Source: Closterium sp. Naga37s-1 (Eukaryota > Streptophyta > Zygnematophyceae > Desmidiales > Closteriaceae). From it: a stretch of 64,000 bases of DNA. Under the pieces are notes generated by a model, which worked only from the letters and a program-made list of their open reading frames with translations, did no database searches and was not told where the DNA came from. The stretch covers positions 558,001 through 622,000 of the forward strand of contig CANJKZ010000825.1 of NCBI GenBank assembly GCA_947471745.1. Direction: 5' to 3'. The number at the start of each line of letters is the position of its first letter. Position 1 is the first letter of the stretch. A program made the position numbers and the translations under genes. Below are positions 37,201 through 51,900 of this stretch, in pieces.

Positions 37201-40200
37201 GCCTCTCACCTGTCATGCCTCTCACCTGTCATGCCTCTCACCTGTCATGCCTCTCACCTGTCATGCCTCTCACCTGTCATGCCTCTCACCTGTCATGCCT
37301 CTCACCTGTCATGCCTCTCACCTGTCATGCCTCTCACCTGTCATGCCTCTCACCTGTCATGCCTCTCACCTGTCATGCCTCTCACCTGTCATGCCTCTTC
37401 ACCTGTCATGCCTCTCACCTGCCATGCCTCTCACCTGCCATGCCTCTCACCTGTCATGCCTCTCACCTGTCATGCCTCTCACCTGCCATGCCTCTCACCT
37501 GCCATGCCTCTCACCTGCCATGCCTCTCACCTGCCATGCCTCTCACCTGCCATGCCTCTCACCTGCCATGCCTCTCACCTGCCATGCCTCTCACCTGTCA
37601 TGCCTCTCACCTGTCATGCCTCTCACCTGCCATGCCTCTCACCTGCCATGCCTCTCACCTGTCATGCCTCTCACCTGTCATGCCTCTCACCTGTCATGCC
37701 TCTCACCTGTCATGCCTCTCACCTGCCATGCCTCTCACCTGCCATGCCTCTCACCTGCCATGCCTCTCACCTGCCATGCCTCTCACCTGTCATGCCTCTC
37801 ACCTGTCATGCCTCTCACCTGTCATGCCTCTCACCTGTCATGCCTCTCACCTGCCATGCCTCTCACCTGTCATGCCTCTCACCTGCCATGCCTCTCACCT
37901 GTCATGCCTCTCACCTGTCATGCCTCTCACCTGTCATGCCTCTCACCTGTCATGCCTCTCACCTGTCATGCCTCTCACCTGCCATGCCTCTCACCTGGCA
38001 TGCCTCTCACCTGGCATGCCTCTCACCTGTCATGCCTCTCACCTGCCATGCCTCTCACCTGTCATGCCTCTCACCTGTCATGCCTCTCACCTGTCATGCC
38101 TCTCACCTGCCATGCCTCTCACCTGCCATGCCTCTCACCTGCCATGCCTCTCACCTGTCATGCCTCTCACCTGTCATGCCTCTCACCTGTCATGCCTCTC
38201 ACCTGCCATGCCTCTCACCTGTCATGCCTCTCACCTGTCATGCCTCTCACCTGTCATGCCTCTCACCTGCCATGCCTCTCACCTGCCATGCCTCTCACCT
38301 GCCATGCCTCTCACCTGCCATGCCTCTCACCTGCCATGCCTCTCACCTGTCATGCCTCTCACCTGTCATGCCTCTCACCTGTCATGCCTCTCACCTGTCA
38401 TGCCTCTCACCTGTCATGCCTCTCACCTGTCATGCCTCTCACCTGCCATGCCTCTCACCTGCCATGCCTCTCACCTGCCATGCCTCTCACCTGTCATGCC
38501 TCTCACCTGCCATGCCTCTCACCTGCCATGCCTCTCACCTGCCATGCCTCTCACCTGTCATGCCTCTCACCTGCCATGCCTCTCACCTGCCATGCCTCTC
38601 ACCTGCCATGCCTCTCACCTGCCATGCCTCTCACCTGCCATGCCTCTCACCTGTCATGCCTCTCACCTGTCATGCCTCTCACCTGTCATGCCTCTCACCT
38701 GCCATGCCTCTCACCTGTCATGCCTCTCACCTGTCATGCCTCTCACCTGCCATGCCTCTCACCTGCCATGCCTCTCACCTGCCATGCCTCTCACCTGTCA
38801 TGCCTCTCACCTGTCATGCCTCTCACCTGCCATGCCTCTCACCTGTCATGCCTCTCACCTGTCATGCCTCTCACCTGTCATGCCTCTCACCTGTCATGCC
38901 TCTCACCTGTCATGCCTCTCACCTGTCATGCCTCTCACCTGTCATGCCTCTCACCTGTCATGCCTCTCACCTGTCATGCCTCTCACCTGTCATGCCTCTC
39001 ACCTGCCATGCCTCTCACCTGCCATGCCTCTCACCTGCCATGCCTCTCACCTGCCATGCCTCTCACCTGCCATGCCTCTCACCTGCCATGCCTCTCACCT
39101 GCCATGCCTCTCACCTGTCATGCCTCTCACCTGTCATGCCTCTCACCTGCCATGCCTCTCACCTGCCATGCCTCTCACCTGCCATGCCTCTCACCTGCCA
39201 TGCCTCTCACCTGCCATGCCTCTCACCTGCCATGCCTCTCACCTGCCATGCCTCTCACCTGCCATGCCTCTCACCTGCCATGCCTCTCACCTGCCATGCC
39301 TCTCACCTGCCATGCCTCTCACCTGCCATGCCTCTCACCTGTCCATGCCTCTCACCTGTCATGCCTCTCACCTGCCATGCCTCTCACCTGCCATGCCTCT
39401 CACCTGCCATGCCTCTCACCTGTCATGCCTCTCACCTGTCATGCCTCTCACCTGTCATGCCTCTCACCTGTCATGCCTCTCACCTGCCATGCCTCTCACC
39501 TGCCATGCCTCTCACCTGCCATGCCTCTCACCTGTCATGCCTCTCACCTGTCATGCCTCTCACCTGTCATGCCTCTCACCTGTCATGCCTCTCACCTGTC
39601 ATGCCTCTCACCTGTCATGCCTCTCACCTGTCATGCCTCTCACCTGTCATGCCTCTCACCTGTCATGCCTCTCACCTGTCATGCCTCTCACCTGTCATGC
39701 CTCTCACCTGTCATGCCTCTCACCTGTCATGCCTCTCACCTGTCATGCCTCTCACCTGTCATGCCTCTCACCTGTCATGCCTCTCACCTGTCATGCCTCT
39801 CACCTGTCATGCCTCTCACCTGCCATGCCTCTCACCTGCCATGCCTCTCACCTGTCATGCCTCTCACCTGTCATGCCTCTCACCTGTCATGCCTCTCACC
39901 TGTCATGCCTCTCACCTGCCATGCCTCTCACCTGCCATGCCTCTCACCTGCCATGCCTCTCACCTGCCATGCCTCTCACCTGCCATGCCTCTCACCTGTC
40001 ATGCCTCTCACCTGTCATGCCTCTCACCTGTCATGCCTCTCACCTGTCATGCCTCTCACCTGTCATGCCTCTCACCTGTCATGCCTCTCACCTGTCATGC
40101 CTCTCACCTGTCATGCCTCTCACCTGTCATGCCTCTCACCTGTCATGCCTCTCACCTGTCATGCCTCTCACCTGCCATGCCTCTCACCTGCCATGCCTCT

Positions 40201-43200
40201 CACCTGCCATGCCTCTCACCTGCCATGCCTCTCACCTGCCATGCCTCTCACCTGTCATGCCTCTCACCTGTCATGCCTCTCACCTGTCATGCCTCTCACC
40301 TGTCATGCCTCTCACCTGTCATGCCTCTCACCTGCCATGCCTCTCACCTGCCATGCCTCTCACCTGCCATGCCTCTCACCTGCCATGCCTCTCACCTGCC
40401 ATGCCTCTCACCTGTCATGCCTCTCACCTGTCATGCCTCTCACCTGCCATGCCTCTCACCTGCCATGCCTCTCACCTGCCATGCCTCTCACCTGCCATGC
40501 CTCTCACCTGCCATGCCTCTCACCTGCCATGCCTCTCACCTGCCATGCCTCTCACCTGTCATGCCTCTCACCTGTCATGCCTCTCACCTGTCATGCCTCT
40601 CACCTGTCATGCCTCTCACCTGTCATGCCTCTCACCTGTCATGCCTCTCACCTGTCATGCCTCTCACCTGTCATGCCTCTCACCTGTCATGCCTCTCACC
40701 TGTCATGCCTCTCACCTGTCATGCCTCTCACCTGTCATGCCTCTCACCTGCCATGCCTCTCACCTGCCATGCCTCTCACCTGCCATGCCTCTCACCTGCC
40801 ATGCCTCTCACCTGCCATGCCTCTCACCTGCCATGCCTCTCACCTGTCATGCCTCTCACCTGTCATGCCTCTCACCTGTCATGCCTCTCACCTGTCATGC
40901 CTCTCACCTGTCATGCCTCTCACCTGTCATGCCTCTCACCTGTCATGCCTCTCACCTGTCATGCCTCTCACCTGTCATGCCTCTCACCTGTCATGCCTCT
41001 CACCTGTCATGCCTCTCACCTGTCATGCCTCTCACCTGTCATGCCTCTCACCTGTCATGCCTCTCACCTGTCATGCCTCTCACCTGTCATGCCTCTCACC
41101 TGTCATGCCTCTCACCTGTCATGCCTCTCACCTGCCATGCCTCTCACCTGCCATGCCTCTCACCTGCCATGCCTCTCACCTGCCATGCCTCTCACCTGTC
41201 CATGCCTCTCACCTGTCATGCCTCTCACCTGTCATGCCTCTCACCTGTCATGCCTCTCACCTGTCATGCCTCTCACCTGTCATGCCTCTCACCTGTCATG
41301 CCTCTCACCTGTCATGCCTCTCACCTGTCATGCCTCTCACCTGTCATGCCTCTCACCTGTCATGCCTCTCACCTGTCATGCCTCTCACCTGTCATGCCTC
41401 TCACCTGCCATGCCTCTCACCTGCCATGCCTCTCACCTGCCATGCCTCTCACCTGTCATGCCTCTCACCTGTCATGCCTCTCACCTGTCATGCCTCTCAC
41501 CTGTCATGCCTCTCACCTGTCATGCCTCTCACCTGTCATGCCTCTCACCTGTCATGCCTCTCACCTGTCATGCCTCTCACCTGTCATGCCTCTCACCTGT
41601 CATGCCTCTCACCTGTCATGCCTCTCACCTGTCATGCCTCTCACCTGCCATGCCTCTCACCTGCCATGCCTCTCACCTGCCATGCCTCTCACCTGCCATG
41701 CCTCTCACCTGTCATGCCTCTCACCTGTCATGCCTCTCACCTGTCATGCCTCTCACCTGTCATGCCTCTCACCTGTCATGCCTCTCACCTGTCATGCCTC
41801 TCACCTGTCATGCCTCTCACCTGTCATGCCTCTCACCTGTCATGCCTCTCACCTGTCATGCCTCTCACCTGTCATGCCTCTCACCTGTCATGCCTCTCAC
41901 CTGTCATGCCTCTCACCTGTCATGCCTCTCACCTGCCATGCCTCTCACCTGCCATGCCTCTCACCTGCCATGCCTCTCACCTGTCATGCCTCTCACCTGT
42001 CATGCCTCTCACCTGTCATGCCTCTCACCTGTCATGCCTCTCACCTGTCATGCCTCTCACCTGTCATGCCTCTCACCTGTCATGCCTCTCACCTGTCATG
42101 CCTCTCACCTGTCATGCCTCTCACCTGTCATGCCTCTCACCTGTCATGCCTCTCACCTGTCATGCCTCTCACCTGTCATGCCTCTCACCTGCCATGCCTC
42201 TCACCTGCCATGCCTCTCACCTGCCATGCCTCTCACCTGCCATGCCTCTCACCTGTCATGCCTCTCACCTGTCATGCCTCTCACCTGCCATGCCTCTCAC
42301 CTGCCATGCCTCTCACCTGTCATGCCTCTCACCTGCCATGCCTCTCACCTGCCATGCCTCTCACCTGTCATGCCTCTCACCTGTCATGCCTCTCACCTGC
42401 CATGCCTCTCACCTGTCATGCCTCTCACCTGCCATGCCTCTCACCTGCCATGCCTCTCACCTGCCATGCCTCTCACCTGCCATGCCTCTCACCTGCCATG
42501 CCTCTCACCTGCCATGCCTCTCACCTGCCATGCCTCTCACCTGCCATGCCTCTCACCTGCCATGCCTCTCACCTGCATGCCTCTCACCTGTCATGCCTCT
42601 CACCTGTCATGCCTCTCACCTGTCATGCCTCTCACCTGTCATGCCTCTCACCTGTCATGCCTCTCACCTGTCATGCCTCTCACCTGTCATGCCTCTCACC
42701 TGTCATGCCTCTCACCTGCCATGCCTCTCACCTGCCATGCCTCTCACCTGCCATGCCTCTCACCTGCCATGCCTCTCACCTGCCATGCCTCTCACCTGTC
42801 ATGCCTCTCACCTGTCATGCCTCTCACCTGTCATGCCTCTCACCTGTCATGCCTCTCACCTGTCATGCCTCTCACCTGTCATGCCTCTCACCTGTCATGC
42901 CTCTCACCTGTCATGCCTCTCACCTGTCATGCCTCTCACCTGTCATGCCTCTCACCTGTCATGCCTCTCACCTGTCATGCCTCTCACCTGTCATGCCTCT
43001 CACCTGTCATGCCTCTCACCTGCCATGCCTCTCACCTGCCATGCCTCTCACCTGCCATGCCTCTCACCTGCCATGCCTCTCACCTGCCATGCCTCTCACC
43101 TGCCATGCCTCTCACCTGTCATGCCTCTCACCTGTCATGCCTCTCACCTGTCATGCCTCTCACCTGTCATGCCTCTCACCTGTCATGCCTCTCACCTGTC

Positions 43201-44637
43201 ATGCCTCTCACCTGTCATGCCTCTCACCTGTCATGCCTCTCACCTGTCATGCCTCTCACCTGTCATGCCTCTCACCTGTCATGCCTCTCACCTGTCATGC
43301 CTCTCACCTGTCATGCCTCTCACCTGTCCATGCCTCTCACCTGCCATGCCTCTCACCTGCCATGCCTCTCACCTGCCATGCCTCTCACCTGCCATGCCTC
43401 TCACCTGCATGCCTCTCACCTGTCATGCCTCTCACCTGTCATGCCTCTCACCTGTCATGCCTCTCACCTGTCATGCCTCTCACCTGTCATGCCTCTCACC
43501 TGTCATGCCTCTCACCTGTCATGCCTCTCACCTGTCATGCCTCTCACCTGTCATGCCTCTCACCTGTCATGCCTCTCACCTGTCATGCCTCTCACCTGTC
43601 ATGCCTCTCACCTGTCATGCCTCTCACCTGTCATGCCTCTCACCTGTCATGCCTCTCACCTGCCATGCCTCTCACCTGCCATGCCTCTCACCTGCCATGC
43701 CTCTCACCTGCATGCCTCTCACCTGTCATGCCTCTCACCTGTCATGCCTCTCACCTGTCATGCCTCTCACCTGTCATGCCTCTCACCTGTCATGCCTCTC
43801 ACCTGTCATGCCTCTCACCTGTCATGCCTCTCACCTGTCATGCCTCTCACCTGTCATGCCTCTCACCTGTCATGCCTCTCACCTGTCATGCCTCTCACCT
43901 GCCATGCCTCTCACCTGCCATGCCTCTCACCTGCCATGCCTCTCACCTGCCATGCCTCTCACCTGTCATGCCTCTCACCTGTCATGCCTCTCACCTGTCA
44001 TGCCTCTCACCTGTCATGCCTCTCACCTGTCATGCCTCTCACCTGTCATGCCTCTCACCTGCCATGCCTCTCACCTGCCATGCCTCTCACCTGCCATGCC
44101 TCTCACCTGCCATGCCTCTCACCTGTCATGCCTCTCACCTGTCATGCCTCTCACCTGTCATGCCTCTCACCTGCCATGCCTCTCACCTGTCATGCCTCTC
44201 ACCTGTCATGCCTCTCACCTGTCATGCCTCTCACCTGTCATGCCTCTCACCTGTCATGCCTCTCACCTGTCATGCCTCTCACCTGTCATGCCTCTCACCT
44301 GTCATGCCTCTCACCTGCCATGCCTCTCACCTGCCATGCCTCTCACCTGCCATGCCTCTCACCTGCCATGCCTCTCACCTGTCATGCCTCTCACCTGTCA
44401 TGCCTCTCACCTGTCATGCCTCTCACCTGTCATGCCTCTCACCTGCCATGCCTCTCACCTGCCATGCCTCTCACCTGCCATGCCTCTCACCTGCCATGCC
44501 TCTCACCTGCCATGCCTCTCACCTGCCATGCCTCTCACCTGCCATGCCTCTCACCTGCCATGCCTCTCACCTGCCATGCCTCTCACCTGCCATGCCTCTC
44601 ACCTGTCATGCCTCTCACCTGTCATGCCTCTCACCTG

Positions 44638-44742
44638 CCATGCCTCAGCCTCTCACCTGCCATGCCTCAGCCTCTCACCTGCCATGCCTCAGCCTCTCAC
44701 CTGCCATGCCTCAGCCTCTCACCTGCCATGCCTCTGCCTCTC
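44638..44742. repeat. Minisatellite variant block: 22-bp units with AGCCTC insert
   Basis: Five consecutive units of CATGCCTCAGCCTCTCACCTGC type, the last with TGCCTC, a clean local amplification of a 6-bp insertion. Confidence 0.9.
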
Positions 44743-47700
44743 ACCTGCCATGCCTCTCACCTGCCATGCCTCTCACCTGCCATGCCTCTCACCTGCCATG
44801 CCTCTCACCTGCCATGCCTCTCACCTGCCATGCCTCTCACCTGCCATGCCTCTCACCTGCCATGCCTCTCACCTGCCATGCCTCTCACCTGCCATGCCTC
44901 TCACCTGCCATGCCTCTCACCTGTCATGCCTCTCACCTGTCATGCCTCTCACCTGCCATGCCTCTCACCTGCCATGCCTCTCACCTGCCATGCCTCTCAC
45001 CTGCCATGCCTCTCACCTGCCATGCCTCTCACCTGCCATGCCTCTCACCTGTCATGCCTCTCACCTGTCATGCCTCTCACCTGTCATGCCTCTCACCTGT
45101 CATGCCTCTCACCTGCCATGCCTCTCACCTGCCATGCCTCTCACCTGCCATGCCTCTCACCTGCCATGCCTCTCACCTGTCATGCCTCTCACCTGCCATG
45201 CCTCTCACCTGCCATGCCTCTCACCTGCCATGCCTCTCACCTGCCATGCCTCTCACCTGTCATGCCTCTCACCTGTCATGCCTCTCACCTGTCATGCCTC
45301 TCACCTGTCATGCCTCTCACCTGTCATGCCTCTCACCTGTCATGCCTCTCACCTGTCATGCCTCTCACCTGCCATGCCTCTCACCTGCCATGCCTCTCAC
45401 CTGCCATGCCTCTCACCTGCCATGCCTCTCACCTGTCATGCCTCTCACCTGTCATGCCTCTCACCTGTCATGCCTCTCACCTGTCATGCCTCTCACCTGT
45501 CATGCCTCTCACCTGTCATGCCTCTCACCTGTCATGCCTCTCACCTGTCATGCCTCTCACCTGCCATGCCTCTCACCTGCCATGCCCTCTCACCTGCCAT
45601 GCCTCTCACCTGTCATGCCTCTCACCTGTCATGCCTCTCACCTGTCATGCCTCTCACCTGTCATGCCTCTCACCTGTCATGCCTCTCACCTGTCATGCCT
45701 CTCACCTGTCATGCCTCTCACCTGTCATGCCTCTCACCTGTCATGCCTCTCAACCTGTCATGCCTCTCACCTGCCATGCCTCTCACCTGCCATGCCTCTC
45801 ACCTGCCATGCCTCTCACCTGTCATGCCTCTCACCTGTCATGCCTCTCACCTGTCATGCTCTCCCTTCATGCCTCTCACCTGTCATGCCTCTCACCTGTC
45901 ATGCCTCTCACCTGTCATGCCTCTCACCTGTCATGCCTCTCACCTGTCATGCCTCTCACCTGTCATGCCTCTCACCTGTCATGCCTCTCACCTGTCATGC
46001 CTCTCACCTGTCATGCCTCTCACCTGTCATGCCTCTCACCTGTCATGCCTCTCACCTGTCATGCCTCTCACCTGTCATGCCTCTCACCTGTCATGCCTCT
46101 CACCTGTCATGCCTCTCACCTGTCATGCCTCTCACCTGCCATGCCTCTCACCTGCCATGCCTCTCACCTGTCATGCCTCTCACCTGTCATGCCTCTCACC
46201 TGTCATGCCTCTCACCTGTCATGGCCTCTCACCTGTCATGCCTCTCACCTGTCATGCCTCTCACCTGTCATGCCTCTCACCTGTCATGCCTCTCACCTGT
46301 CATGCCTCTCACCTGTCATGCCTCTCACCTGTCATGCCTCTCACCTGTCATGCCTCTCACCTGTCATGCCTCTCACCTGTCATGCCTCTCACCTGCCATG
46401 CCTCTCACCTGCCATGCCTCTCACCTGCCATGCCTCTCACCTGTCATGCCTCTCACCTGTCATGCCTCTCACCTGTCATGCCTCTCACCTGTCATGCCTC
46501 TCACCTGTCATGCCTCTCACCTGTCATGCCTCTCACCTGTCATGCCTCTCACCTGTCATGCCTCTCACCTGTCATGCCTCTCACCTGCCATGCCTCTCAC
46601 CTGTCATGCCTCTCACCTGCCATGCCTCTCACCTGCCATGCCTCTCACCTGCCATGCCTCTCACCTGTCATGCCTCTCACCTGTCATGCCTCTCACCTGC
46701 CATGCCTCTCACCTGCCATGCCTCTCACCTGCCATGCCTCTCACCTGTCATGCCTCTCACCTGTCATGCCTCTCACCTGTCATGCCTCTCACCTGTCATG
46801 CCTCTCACCTGTCATGCCTCTCACCTGTCATGCCTCTCACCTGTCATGCCTCTCACCTGTCATGCCTCTCACCTGCCATGCCTCTCACCTGCCATGCCTC
46901 TCACCTGCCATGCCTCTCACCTGTCATGCCTCTCACCTGTCATGCCTCTCACCTGCCATGCCTCTCACCTGCCATGCCTCTCACCTGCCATGCCTCTCAC
47001 CTGCCATGCCTCTCACCTGCCATGCCTCTCACCTGTCATGCCTCGCACCTGTCATGCCTCGCACCTGTCATGCCTCGCACCTGTCATGCCTCGCACCTGT
47101 CATGCCTCTCACCTGTCATGCCTCTCACCTGTCATGCCTCTCACCTGCCATGCCTCTCACCTGCCATGCCTCTCACCTGCCATGCCTCTCACCTGCCATG
47201 CATCTCACCTGCCATGCCTCTCACCTGCCATGCCTCTCACCTGCCATGCCTCTCACCTGCCATGCCTCTCACCTGCCATGCCTCTCACCTGTCATGCCTC
47301 TCACTGTCATGCCTCTCACCTGTCATGCCTCTCACCTGTCATGCCTCTCACCTGCCATGCCTCTCACCTGCCATGCCTCTCACCTGCCATGCCTCTCACC
47401 TGTCATGCCTCTCACCTGTCATGCCTCTCACCTGCCATGCCTCTCACCTGCCATGCCTCTCACCTGCCATGCCTCTCACCTGCCATGCCTCTCACCTGCC
47501 ATGCCTCTCACCTGCCATGCCTCTCACCTGTCATGCCTCTCACCTGTCATGCCTCTCACCTGTCATGCCTCTCACCTGTCATGCCTCTCACCTGTCATGC
47601 CTCTCACCTGTCATGCCTCTCACCTGTCATGCCTCTCACCTGTCATGCCTCTCACCTGTCATGCCTCTCACCTGTCATGCCTCTCACCTGTCATGCCTCT

Positions 47701-48333
47701 CACCTGTCATGCCTCTCACCTGTCATGCCTCTCACCTGTCATGCCTCTCACCTGTCATGCCTCTCACCTGTCATGCCTCTCACCTGTCATGCCTCTCACC
47801 TGTCATGCCTCTCACCTGTCATGCCTCTCACCTGTCATGCCTCTCACCTGTCATGCCTCTCACCTGTCATGCCTCTCACCTGTCATGCCTCTCACCTGTC
47901 ATGCCTCTCACCTGTCATGCCTCTCGCCTGCCATGCCTCTCGCCTGCCATGCCTCTCACCTGCCATGCCTCTCACCTGCCATGCCTCTCACCTGCCATGC
48001 CTCCTGCCATGCCTCTCACCTGTCATGCCTCTCACCTGTCATGCCTCTCACCTGTCATGCCTCTCACCTGTCATGCCTCTCACCTGTCATGCCTCTCACC
48101 TGTCATGCCTCTCACCTGTCATGCCTCTCACCTGTCATGCCTCTCACCTGTCATGCCTCTCACCTGTCATGCCTCTCACCTGTCATGCCTCTCACCTGTC
48201 ATGCCTCTCACCTGTCATGCCTCTCACCTGTCATGCCTCTCACCTGTCATGCCTCTCACCTGTCATGCCTCTCACCTGTCATGCCTCTCACCTGTCATGC
48301 CTCTCACCTGTCATGCCTCTCACCTGTCATGCC

Positions 48334-48990
48334 TCGCACCTGTCATGCCTCGCACCTGTCATGCCTCGCACCTGTCATGCCTCTCACCTGTCATGCCTCT
48401 CACCTGTCATGCCTCTCACCTGTCATGCCTCTCACCTGCCATGCCTCTCACCTGCCATGCCTCTCACCTGCCATGCCTCTCACCTGCCATGCCTCTCACC
48501 TGTGCCTCTCACCTGTCATGCCTCTCACCTGTCATGCCTCTCACCTGTCATGCCTCTCACCTGTCATGCCTCTCACCTGTCATGCCTCTCACCTGTCATG
48601 CCTCTCACCTGTCATGCCTCTCACCTGTCATGCCTCTCACCTGTCATGCCTCTCACCTGTCATGCCTCTCACCTGTCATGCCTCTCACCTGTCATGCCTC
48701 TCACCTGTCATGCCTCTCACCTGTCATGCCTCTCACCTGTCATGCCTCTCACCTGTCATGCCTCTCACCTGTCATGCCTCTCACCTGTCATGCCTCTCAC
48801 CTGTCATGCCTCGCACCTGTCATGCCTCGCACCTGTCATGGCCTCGCACCTGTCATGCCTCTCACCTGTCATGCCTCTCACCTGTCATGCCTCTCACCTG
48901 TCATGCCTCTCACCTGCCATGCCTCTCACCTGCCATGCCTCTCACCTGCCATGCCTCTCACCTGCCATGCCTCTCACCTGCCATGCCCTC
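48334..48990. repeat. Minisatellite higher-order repeat of about 477 bp
   Basis: Triplets of the rare CTCGCACC unit at 48334-48370 and 48811-48850 are each followed by several TGTCATG units and then four to five TGCCATG units. The start-to-start distance is 477 bp. A related CTCGCACC cluster is at 47040-47095. Confidence 0.75.
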
Positions 48991-51900
48991 TCACCTGTCA
49001 TGCCTCTCACCTGTCATGCCTCTCACCTGTCATGCCTCTCACCTGTCATGCCTCTCACCTGTCATGCCTCTCACCTGTCATGCCTCTCACCTGTCATGCC
49101 TCTCACCTGTCATGCCTCTCACCTGTCATGCCTCTCACCTGTCATGCCTCTCACCTGTCATGCCTCTCACCTGTCATGCCTCTCACCTGTCATGCCTCTC
49201 ACCTGTCATGCCTCTCACCTGCCATGCCTCTCACCCTGCCATGCCTCTCACCTGTCATGCCTCTCACCTGTCATGCCTCTCACCTGTCATGCCTCTCACC
49301 TGTCATGCCTCTCACCTGTCATGCCTCTCACCTGTCATGCCTCTCACCTGTCATGCCTCTCACCTGCCATGCCTCTCACCTGTCATGCCTCTCACCTGTC
49401 AATGCCTCTCACCTGTCATGGCCTCTCACCTGTCATGCCTCTCACCTGTCATGCCTCTCACCTCTCATGCCTCTCACCTGTCATGCCTCTCACCTGTCAT
49501 GCCTCTCACCTGTCATGCCTCTCACCTGTCATGCCTCTCACCTGTCATGCCTCTCACCTGTCATGCCTCTCACCTGTCATGCCTCTCACCTGCCATGCCT
49601 CTCACCTGCCATGCCTCTCACCTGTCATGCCTCTCACCTGTCATGCCTCTCACCTGTCATGCCTCTCACCTGTCATGCCTCTCACCTGTCATGCCTCTCA
49701 CCTGTCATGCCTCTCACCTGTCATGCCTCTCACCTGTCATGCCTCTCACCTGTCATGCCTCTCACCTGTCATGCCTCTCACCTGTCATGCCTCTCACCTG
49801 TCATGCCTCTCACCTGCCATGCCTCTCACCTGTCATGCCTCTCACCTGTCATGCCTCTCACCTGTCATGCCTCTCACCTGTCATGCCTCTCACCTGTCAT
49901 GCCTCTCACCTGTCATGCCTCTCACCTGCCATGCCTCTCACCTGCCATGCCTCTCACCTGCCATGCCTCTCACCTGCCATGCCTCTCACCTGTCATGCCT
50001 CTCACCTGTCATGCCTCTCACCTGTCATGCCTCTCACCTGTCATGCCTCTCACCTGTCATGCCTCTCACCTGTCATGCCTCTCACCTGTCATGCCTCTCA
50101 CCTGTCATGCCTCTCACCTGCCATGCCTCTCACCTGCCATGCCTCTCACCTGCCATGCCTCTCACCTGTCATGCCTCTCACCTGTCATGCCTCTCACCTG
50201 TCATGCCTCTCACCTGCCATGCCTCTCACCTGCCATGCCTCTCACCTGTCATGCCTCTCACCTGTCATGCCTCTCACCTGTCATGCCTCTCACCTGTCAT
50301 GCCTCTCACCTGTCATGCCTCTCACCTGTCATGCCTCTCACCTGTCATGCCTCTCACCTGTCATGCCTCTCACCTGTCATGCCTCTCACCTGTCATGGCC
50401 TCTCACCTGTCATGGCCTCTCACCTGTCATGCCTCTCACCTGTCATGCCTCCACATGCATGCCTCTCACCTGCCATGCCTCTCACCTGCCAATGCCTCTC
50501 ACCTGTCATGCCTCTCACCTGTCATGCCTCTCACCTGTCATGCCTCTCACCTGTCATGCCTCTCACCTGTCATGCCTCTCACCTGTCATGCCTCTCACCT
50601 GTCATGCCTCTCACCTGTCATGCCTCTCACCTGTCATGCCTCTCACCTGTCATGCCTCTCACCTGTCATGCCTCTCACCTGTCATGCCTCTCACCTGTCA
50701 TGCCTCTCACCTGTCATGCCTCTCACCTGCCATGCCTCTCACCTGCCATGCCTCTCACCTGCATGCCTCTCACCTGTCATGCCTCTCACCTGTCATGCCT
50801 CTCACCTGCCATGCCTCTCACCTGCCTGCCTCTCACCTGCCATGCCTCTCACCTGCCATGCCTCTCACCTGTCATGCCTCTCACCTGTCATGCCTCTCAC
50901 CTGTCATGCCTCTCCACCTGTCATGCCTCTCACCTGTCATGCCTCTCACCTGTCATGCCTCTCACCTGTCATGCCTCTCACCTGTCATGCCTCTCACCTG
51001 CCATGCCTCTCACCTGCCATGCCTCTCACCTGTCATGCCTCTCACCTGTCATGCCTCTCACCTGTCATGCCTCTCACCTGTCATGCCTCTCACCTGTCAT
51101 GCCTCTCACCTGCCATGCCTCTCACCTGCCATGCCTCTCACCTGCCATGCCTCTCACCTGTCATGCCTCTCACCTGTCATGCCTCTCACCTGTCATGCCT
51201 CTCACCTGCCATGCCTCTCACCTGCCATGCCTCTCACCTGCCATGCCTCTCACCTGCCATGCCTCTCACCTGCCATGCCTCTCACCTGTCATGCCTCTCA
51301 CCTGTCATGCCTCTCACCTGTCATGCCTCTCACCTGTCATGCCTCTCACCTGTCATGCCTCTCACCTGTCATGCCTCTCACCTGTCATGCCTCTCACCTG
51401 TCATGCCTCTCACCTGTCATGCCTCTCACCTGTCATGCCTCTCACCTGTCATGCCTCTCACCTGCCATGCCTCTCACCTGCCATGCCTCTCACCTGCCAT
51501 GCTCTCACCTGCCATGTCACCTGTCATGCCTCTCACCTGTCATGCCTCTCACCTGTCATGCCTCTCACCTGTCATGCCTCTCACCTGTCATGCCTCTCAC
51601 CTGTCATGCCTCTCACCTGTCATGTGCTCCACCTTCATGCCTCTCACCTGTCATGCCTCTCACCTGTCATGCCTCTCACCTGTCATGCCTCTCACCTGCC
51701 ATGCCTCTCACCTGCCATGCCTCTCACCTGCCATGCCTCTCACCTGCCATGCCTCTCACCTGTCATGCCTCTCACCTGTCATGCCTCTCACCTGTCATGC
51801 CTCTCACCTGTCATGCCTCTCACCTGTCCATGCTCTTCACCTGCCATGCCTCTCACCTGCCATGCCTCTCACCTGTCATGCCTCTCACCTGCCATGCCTC

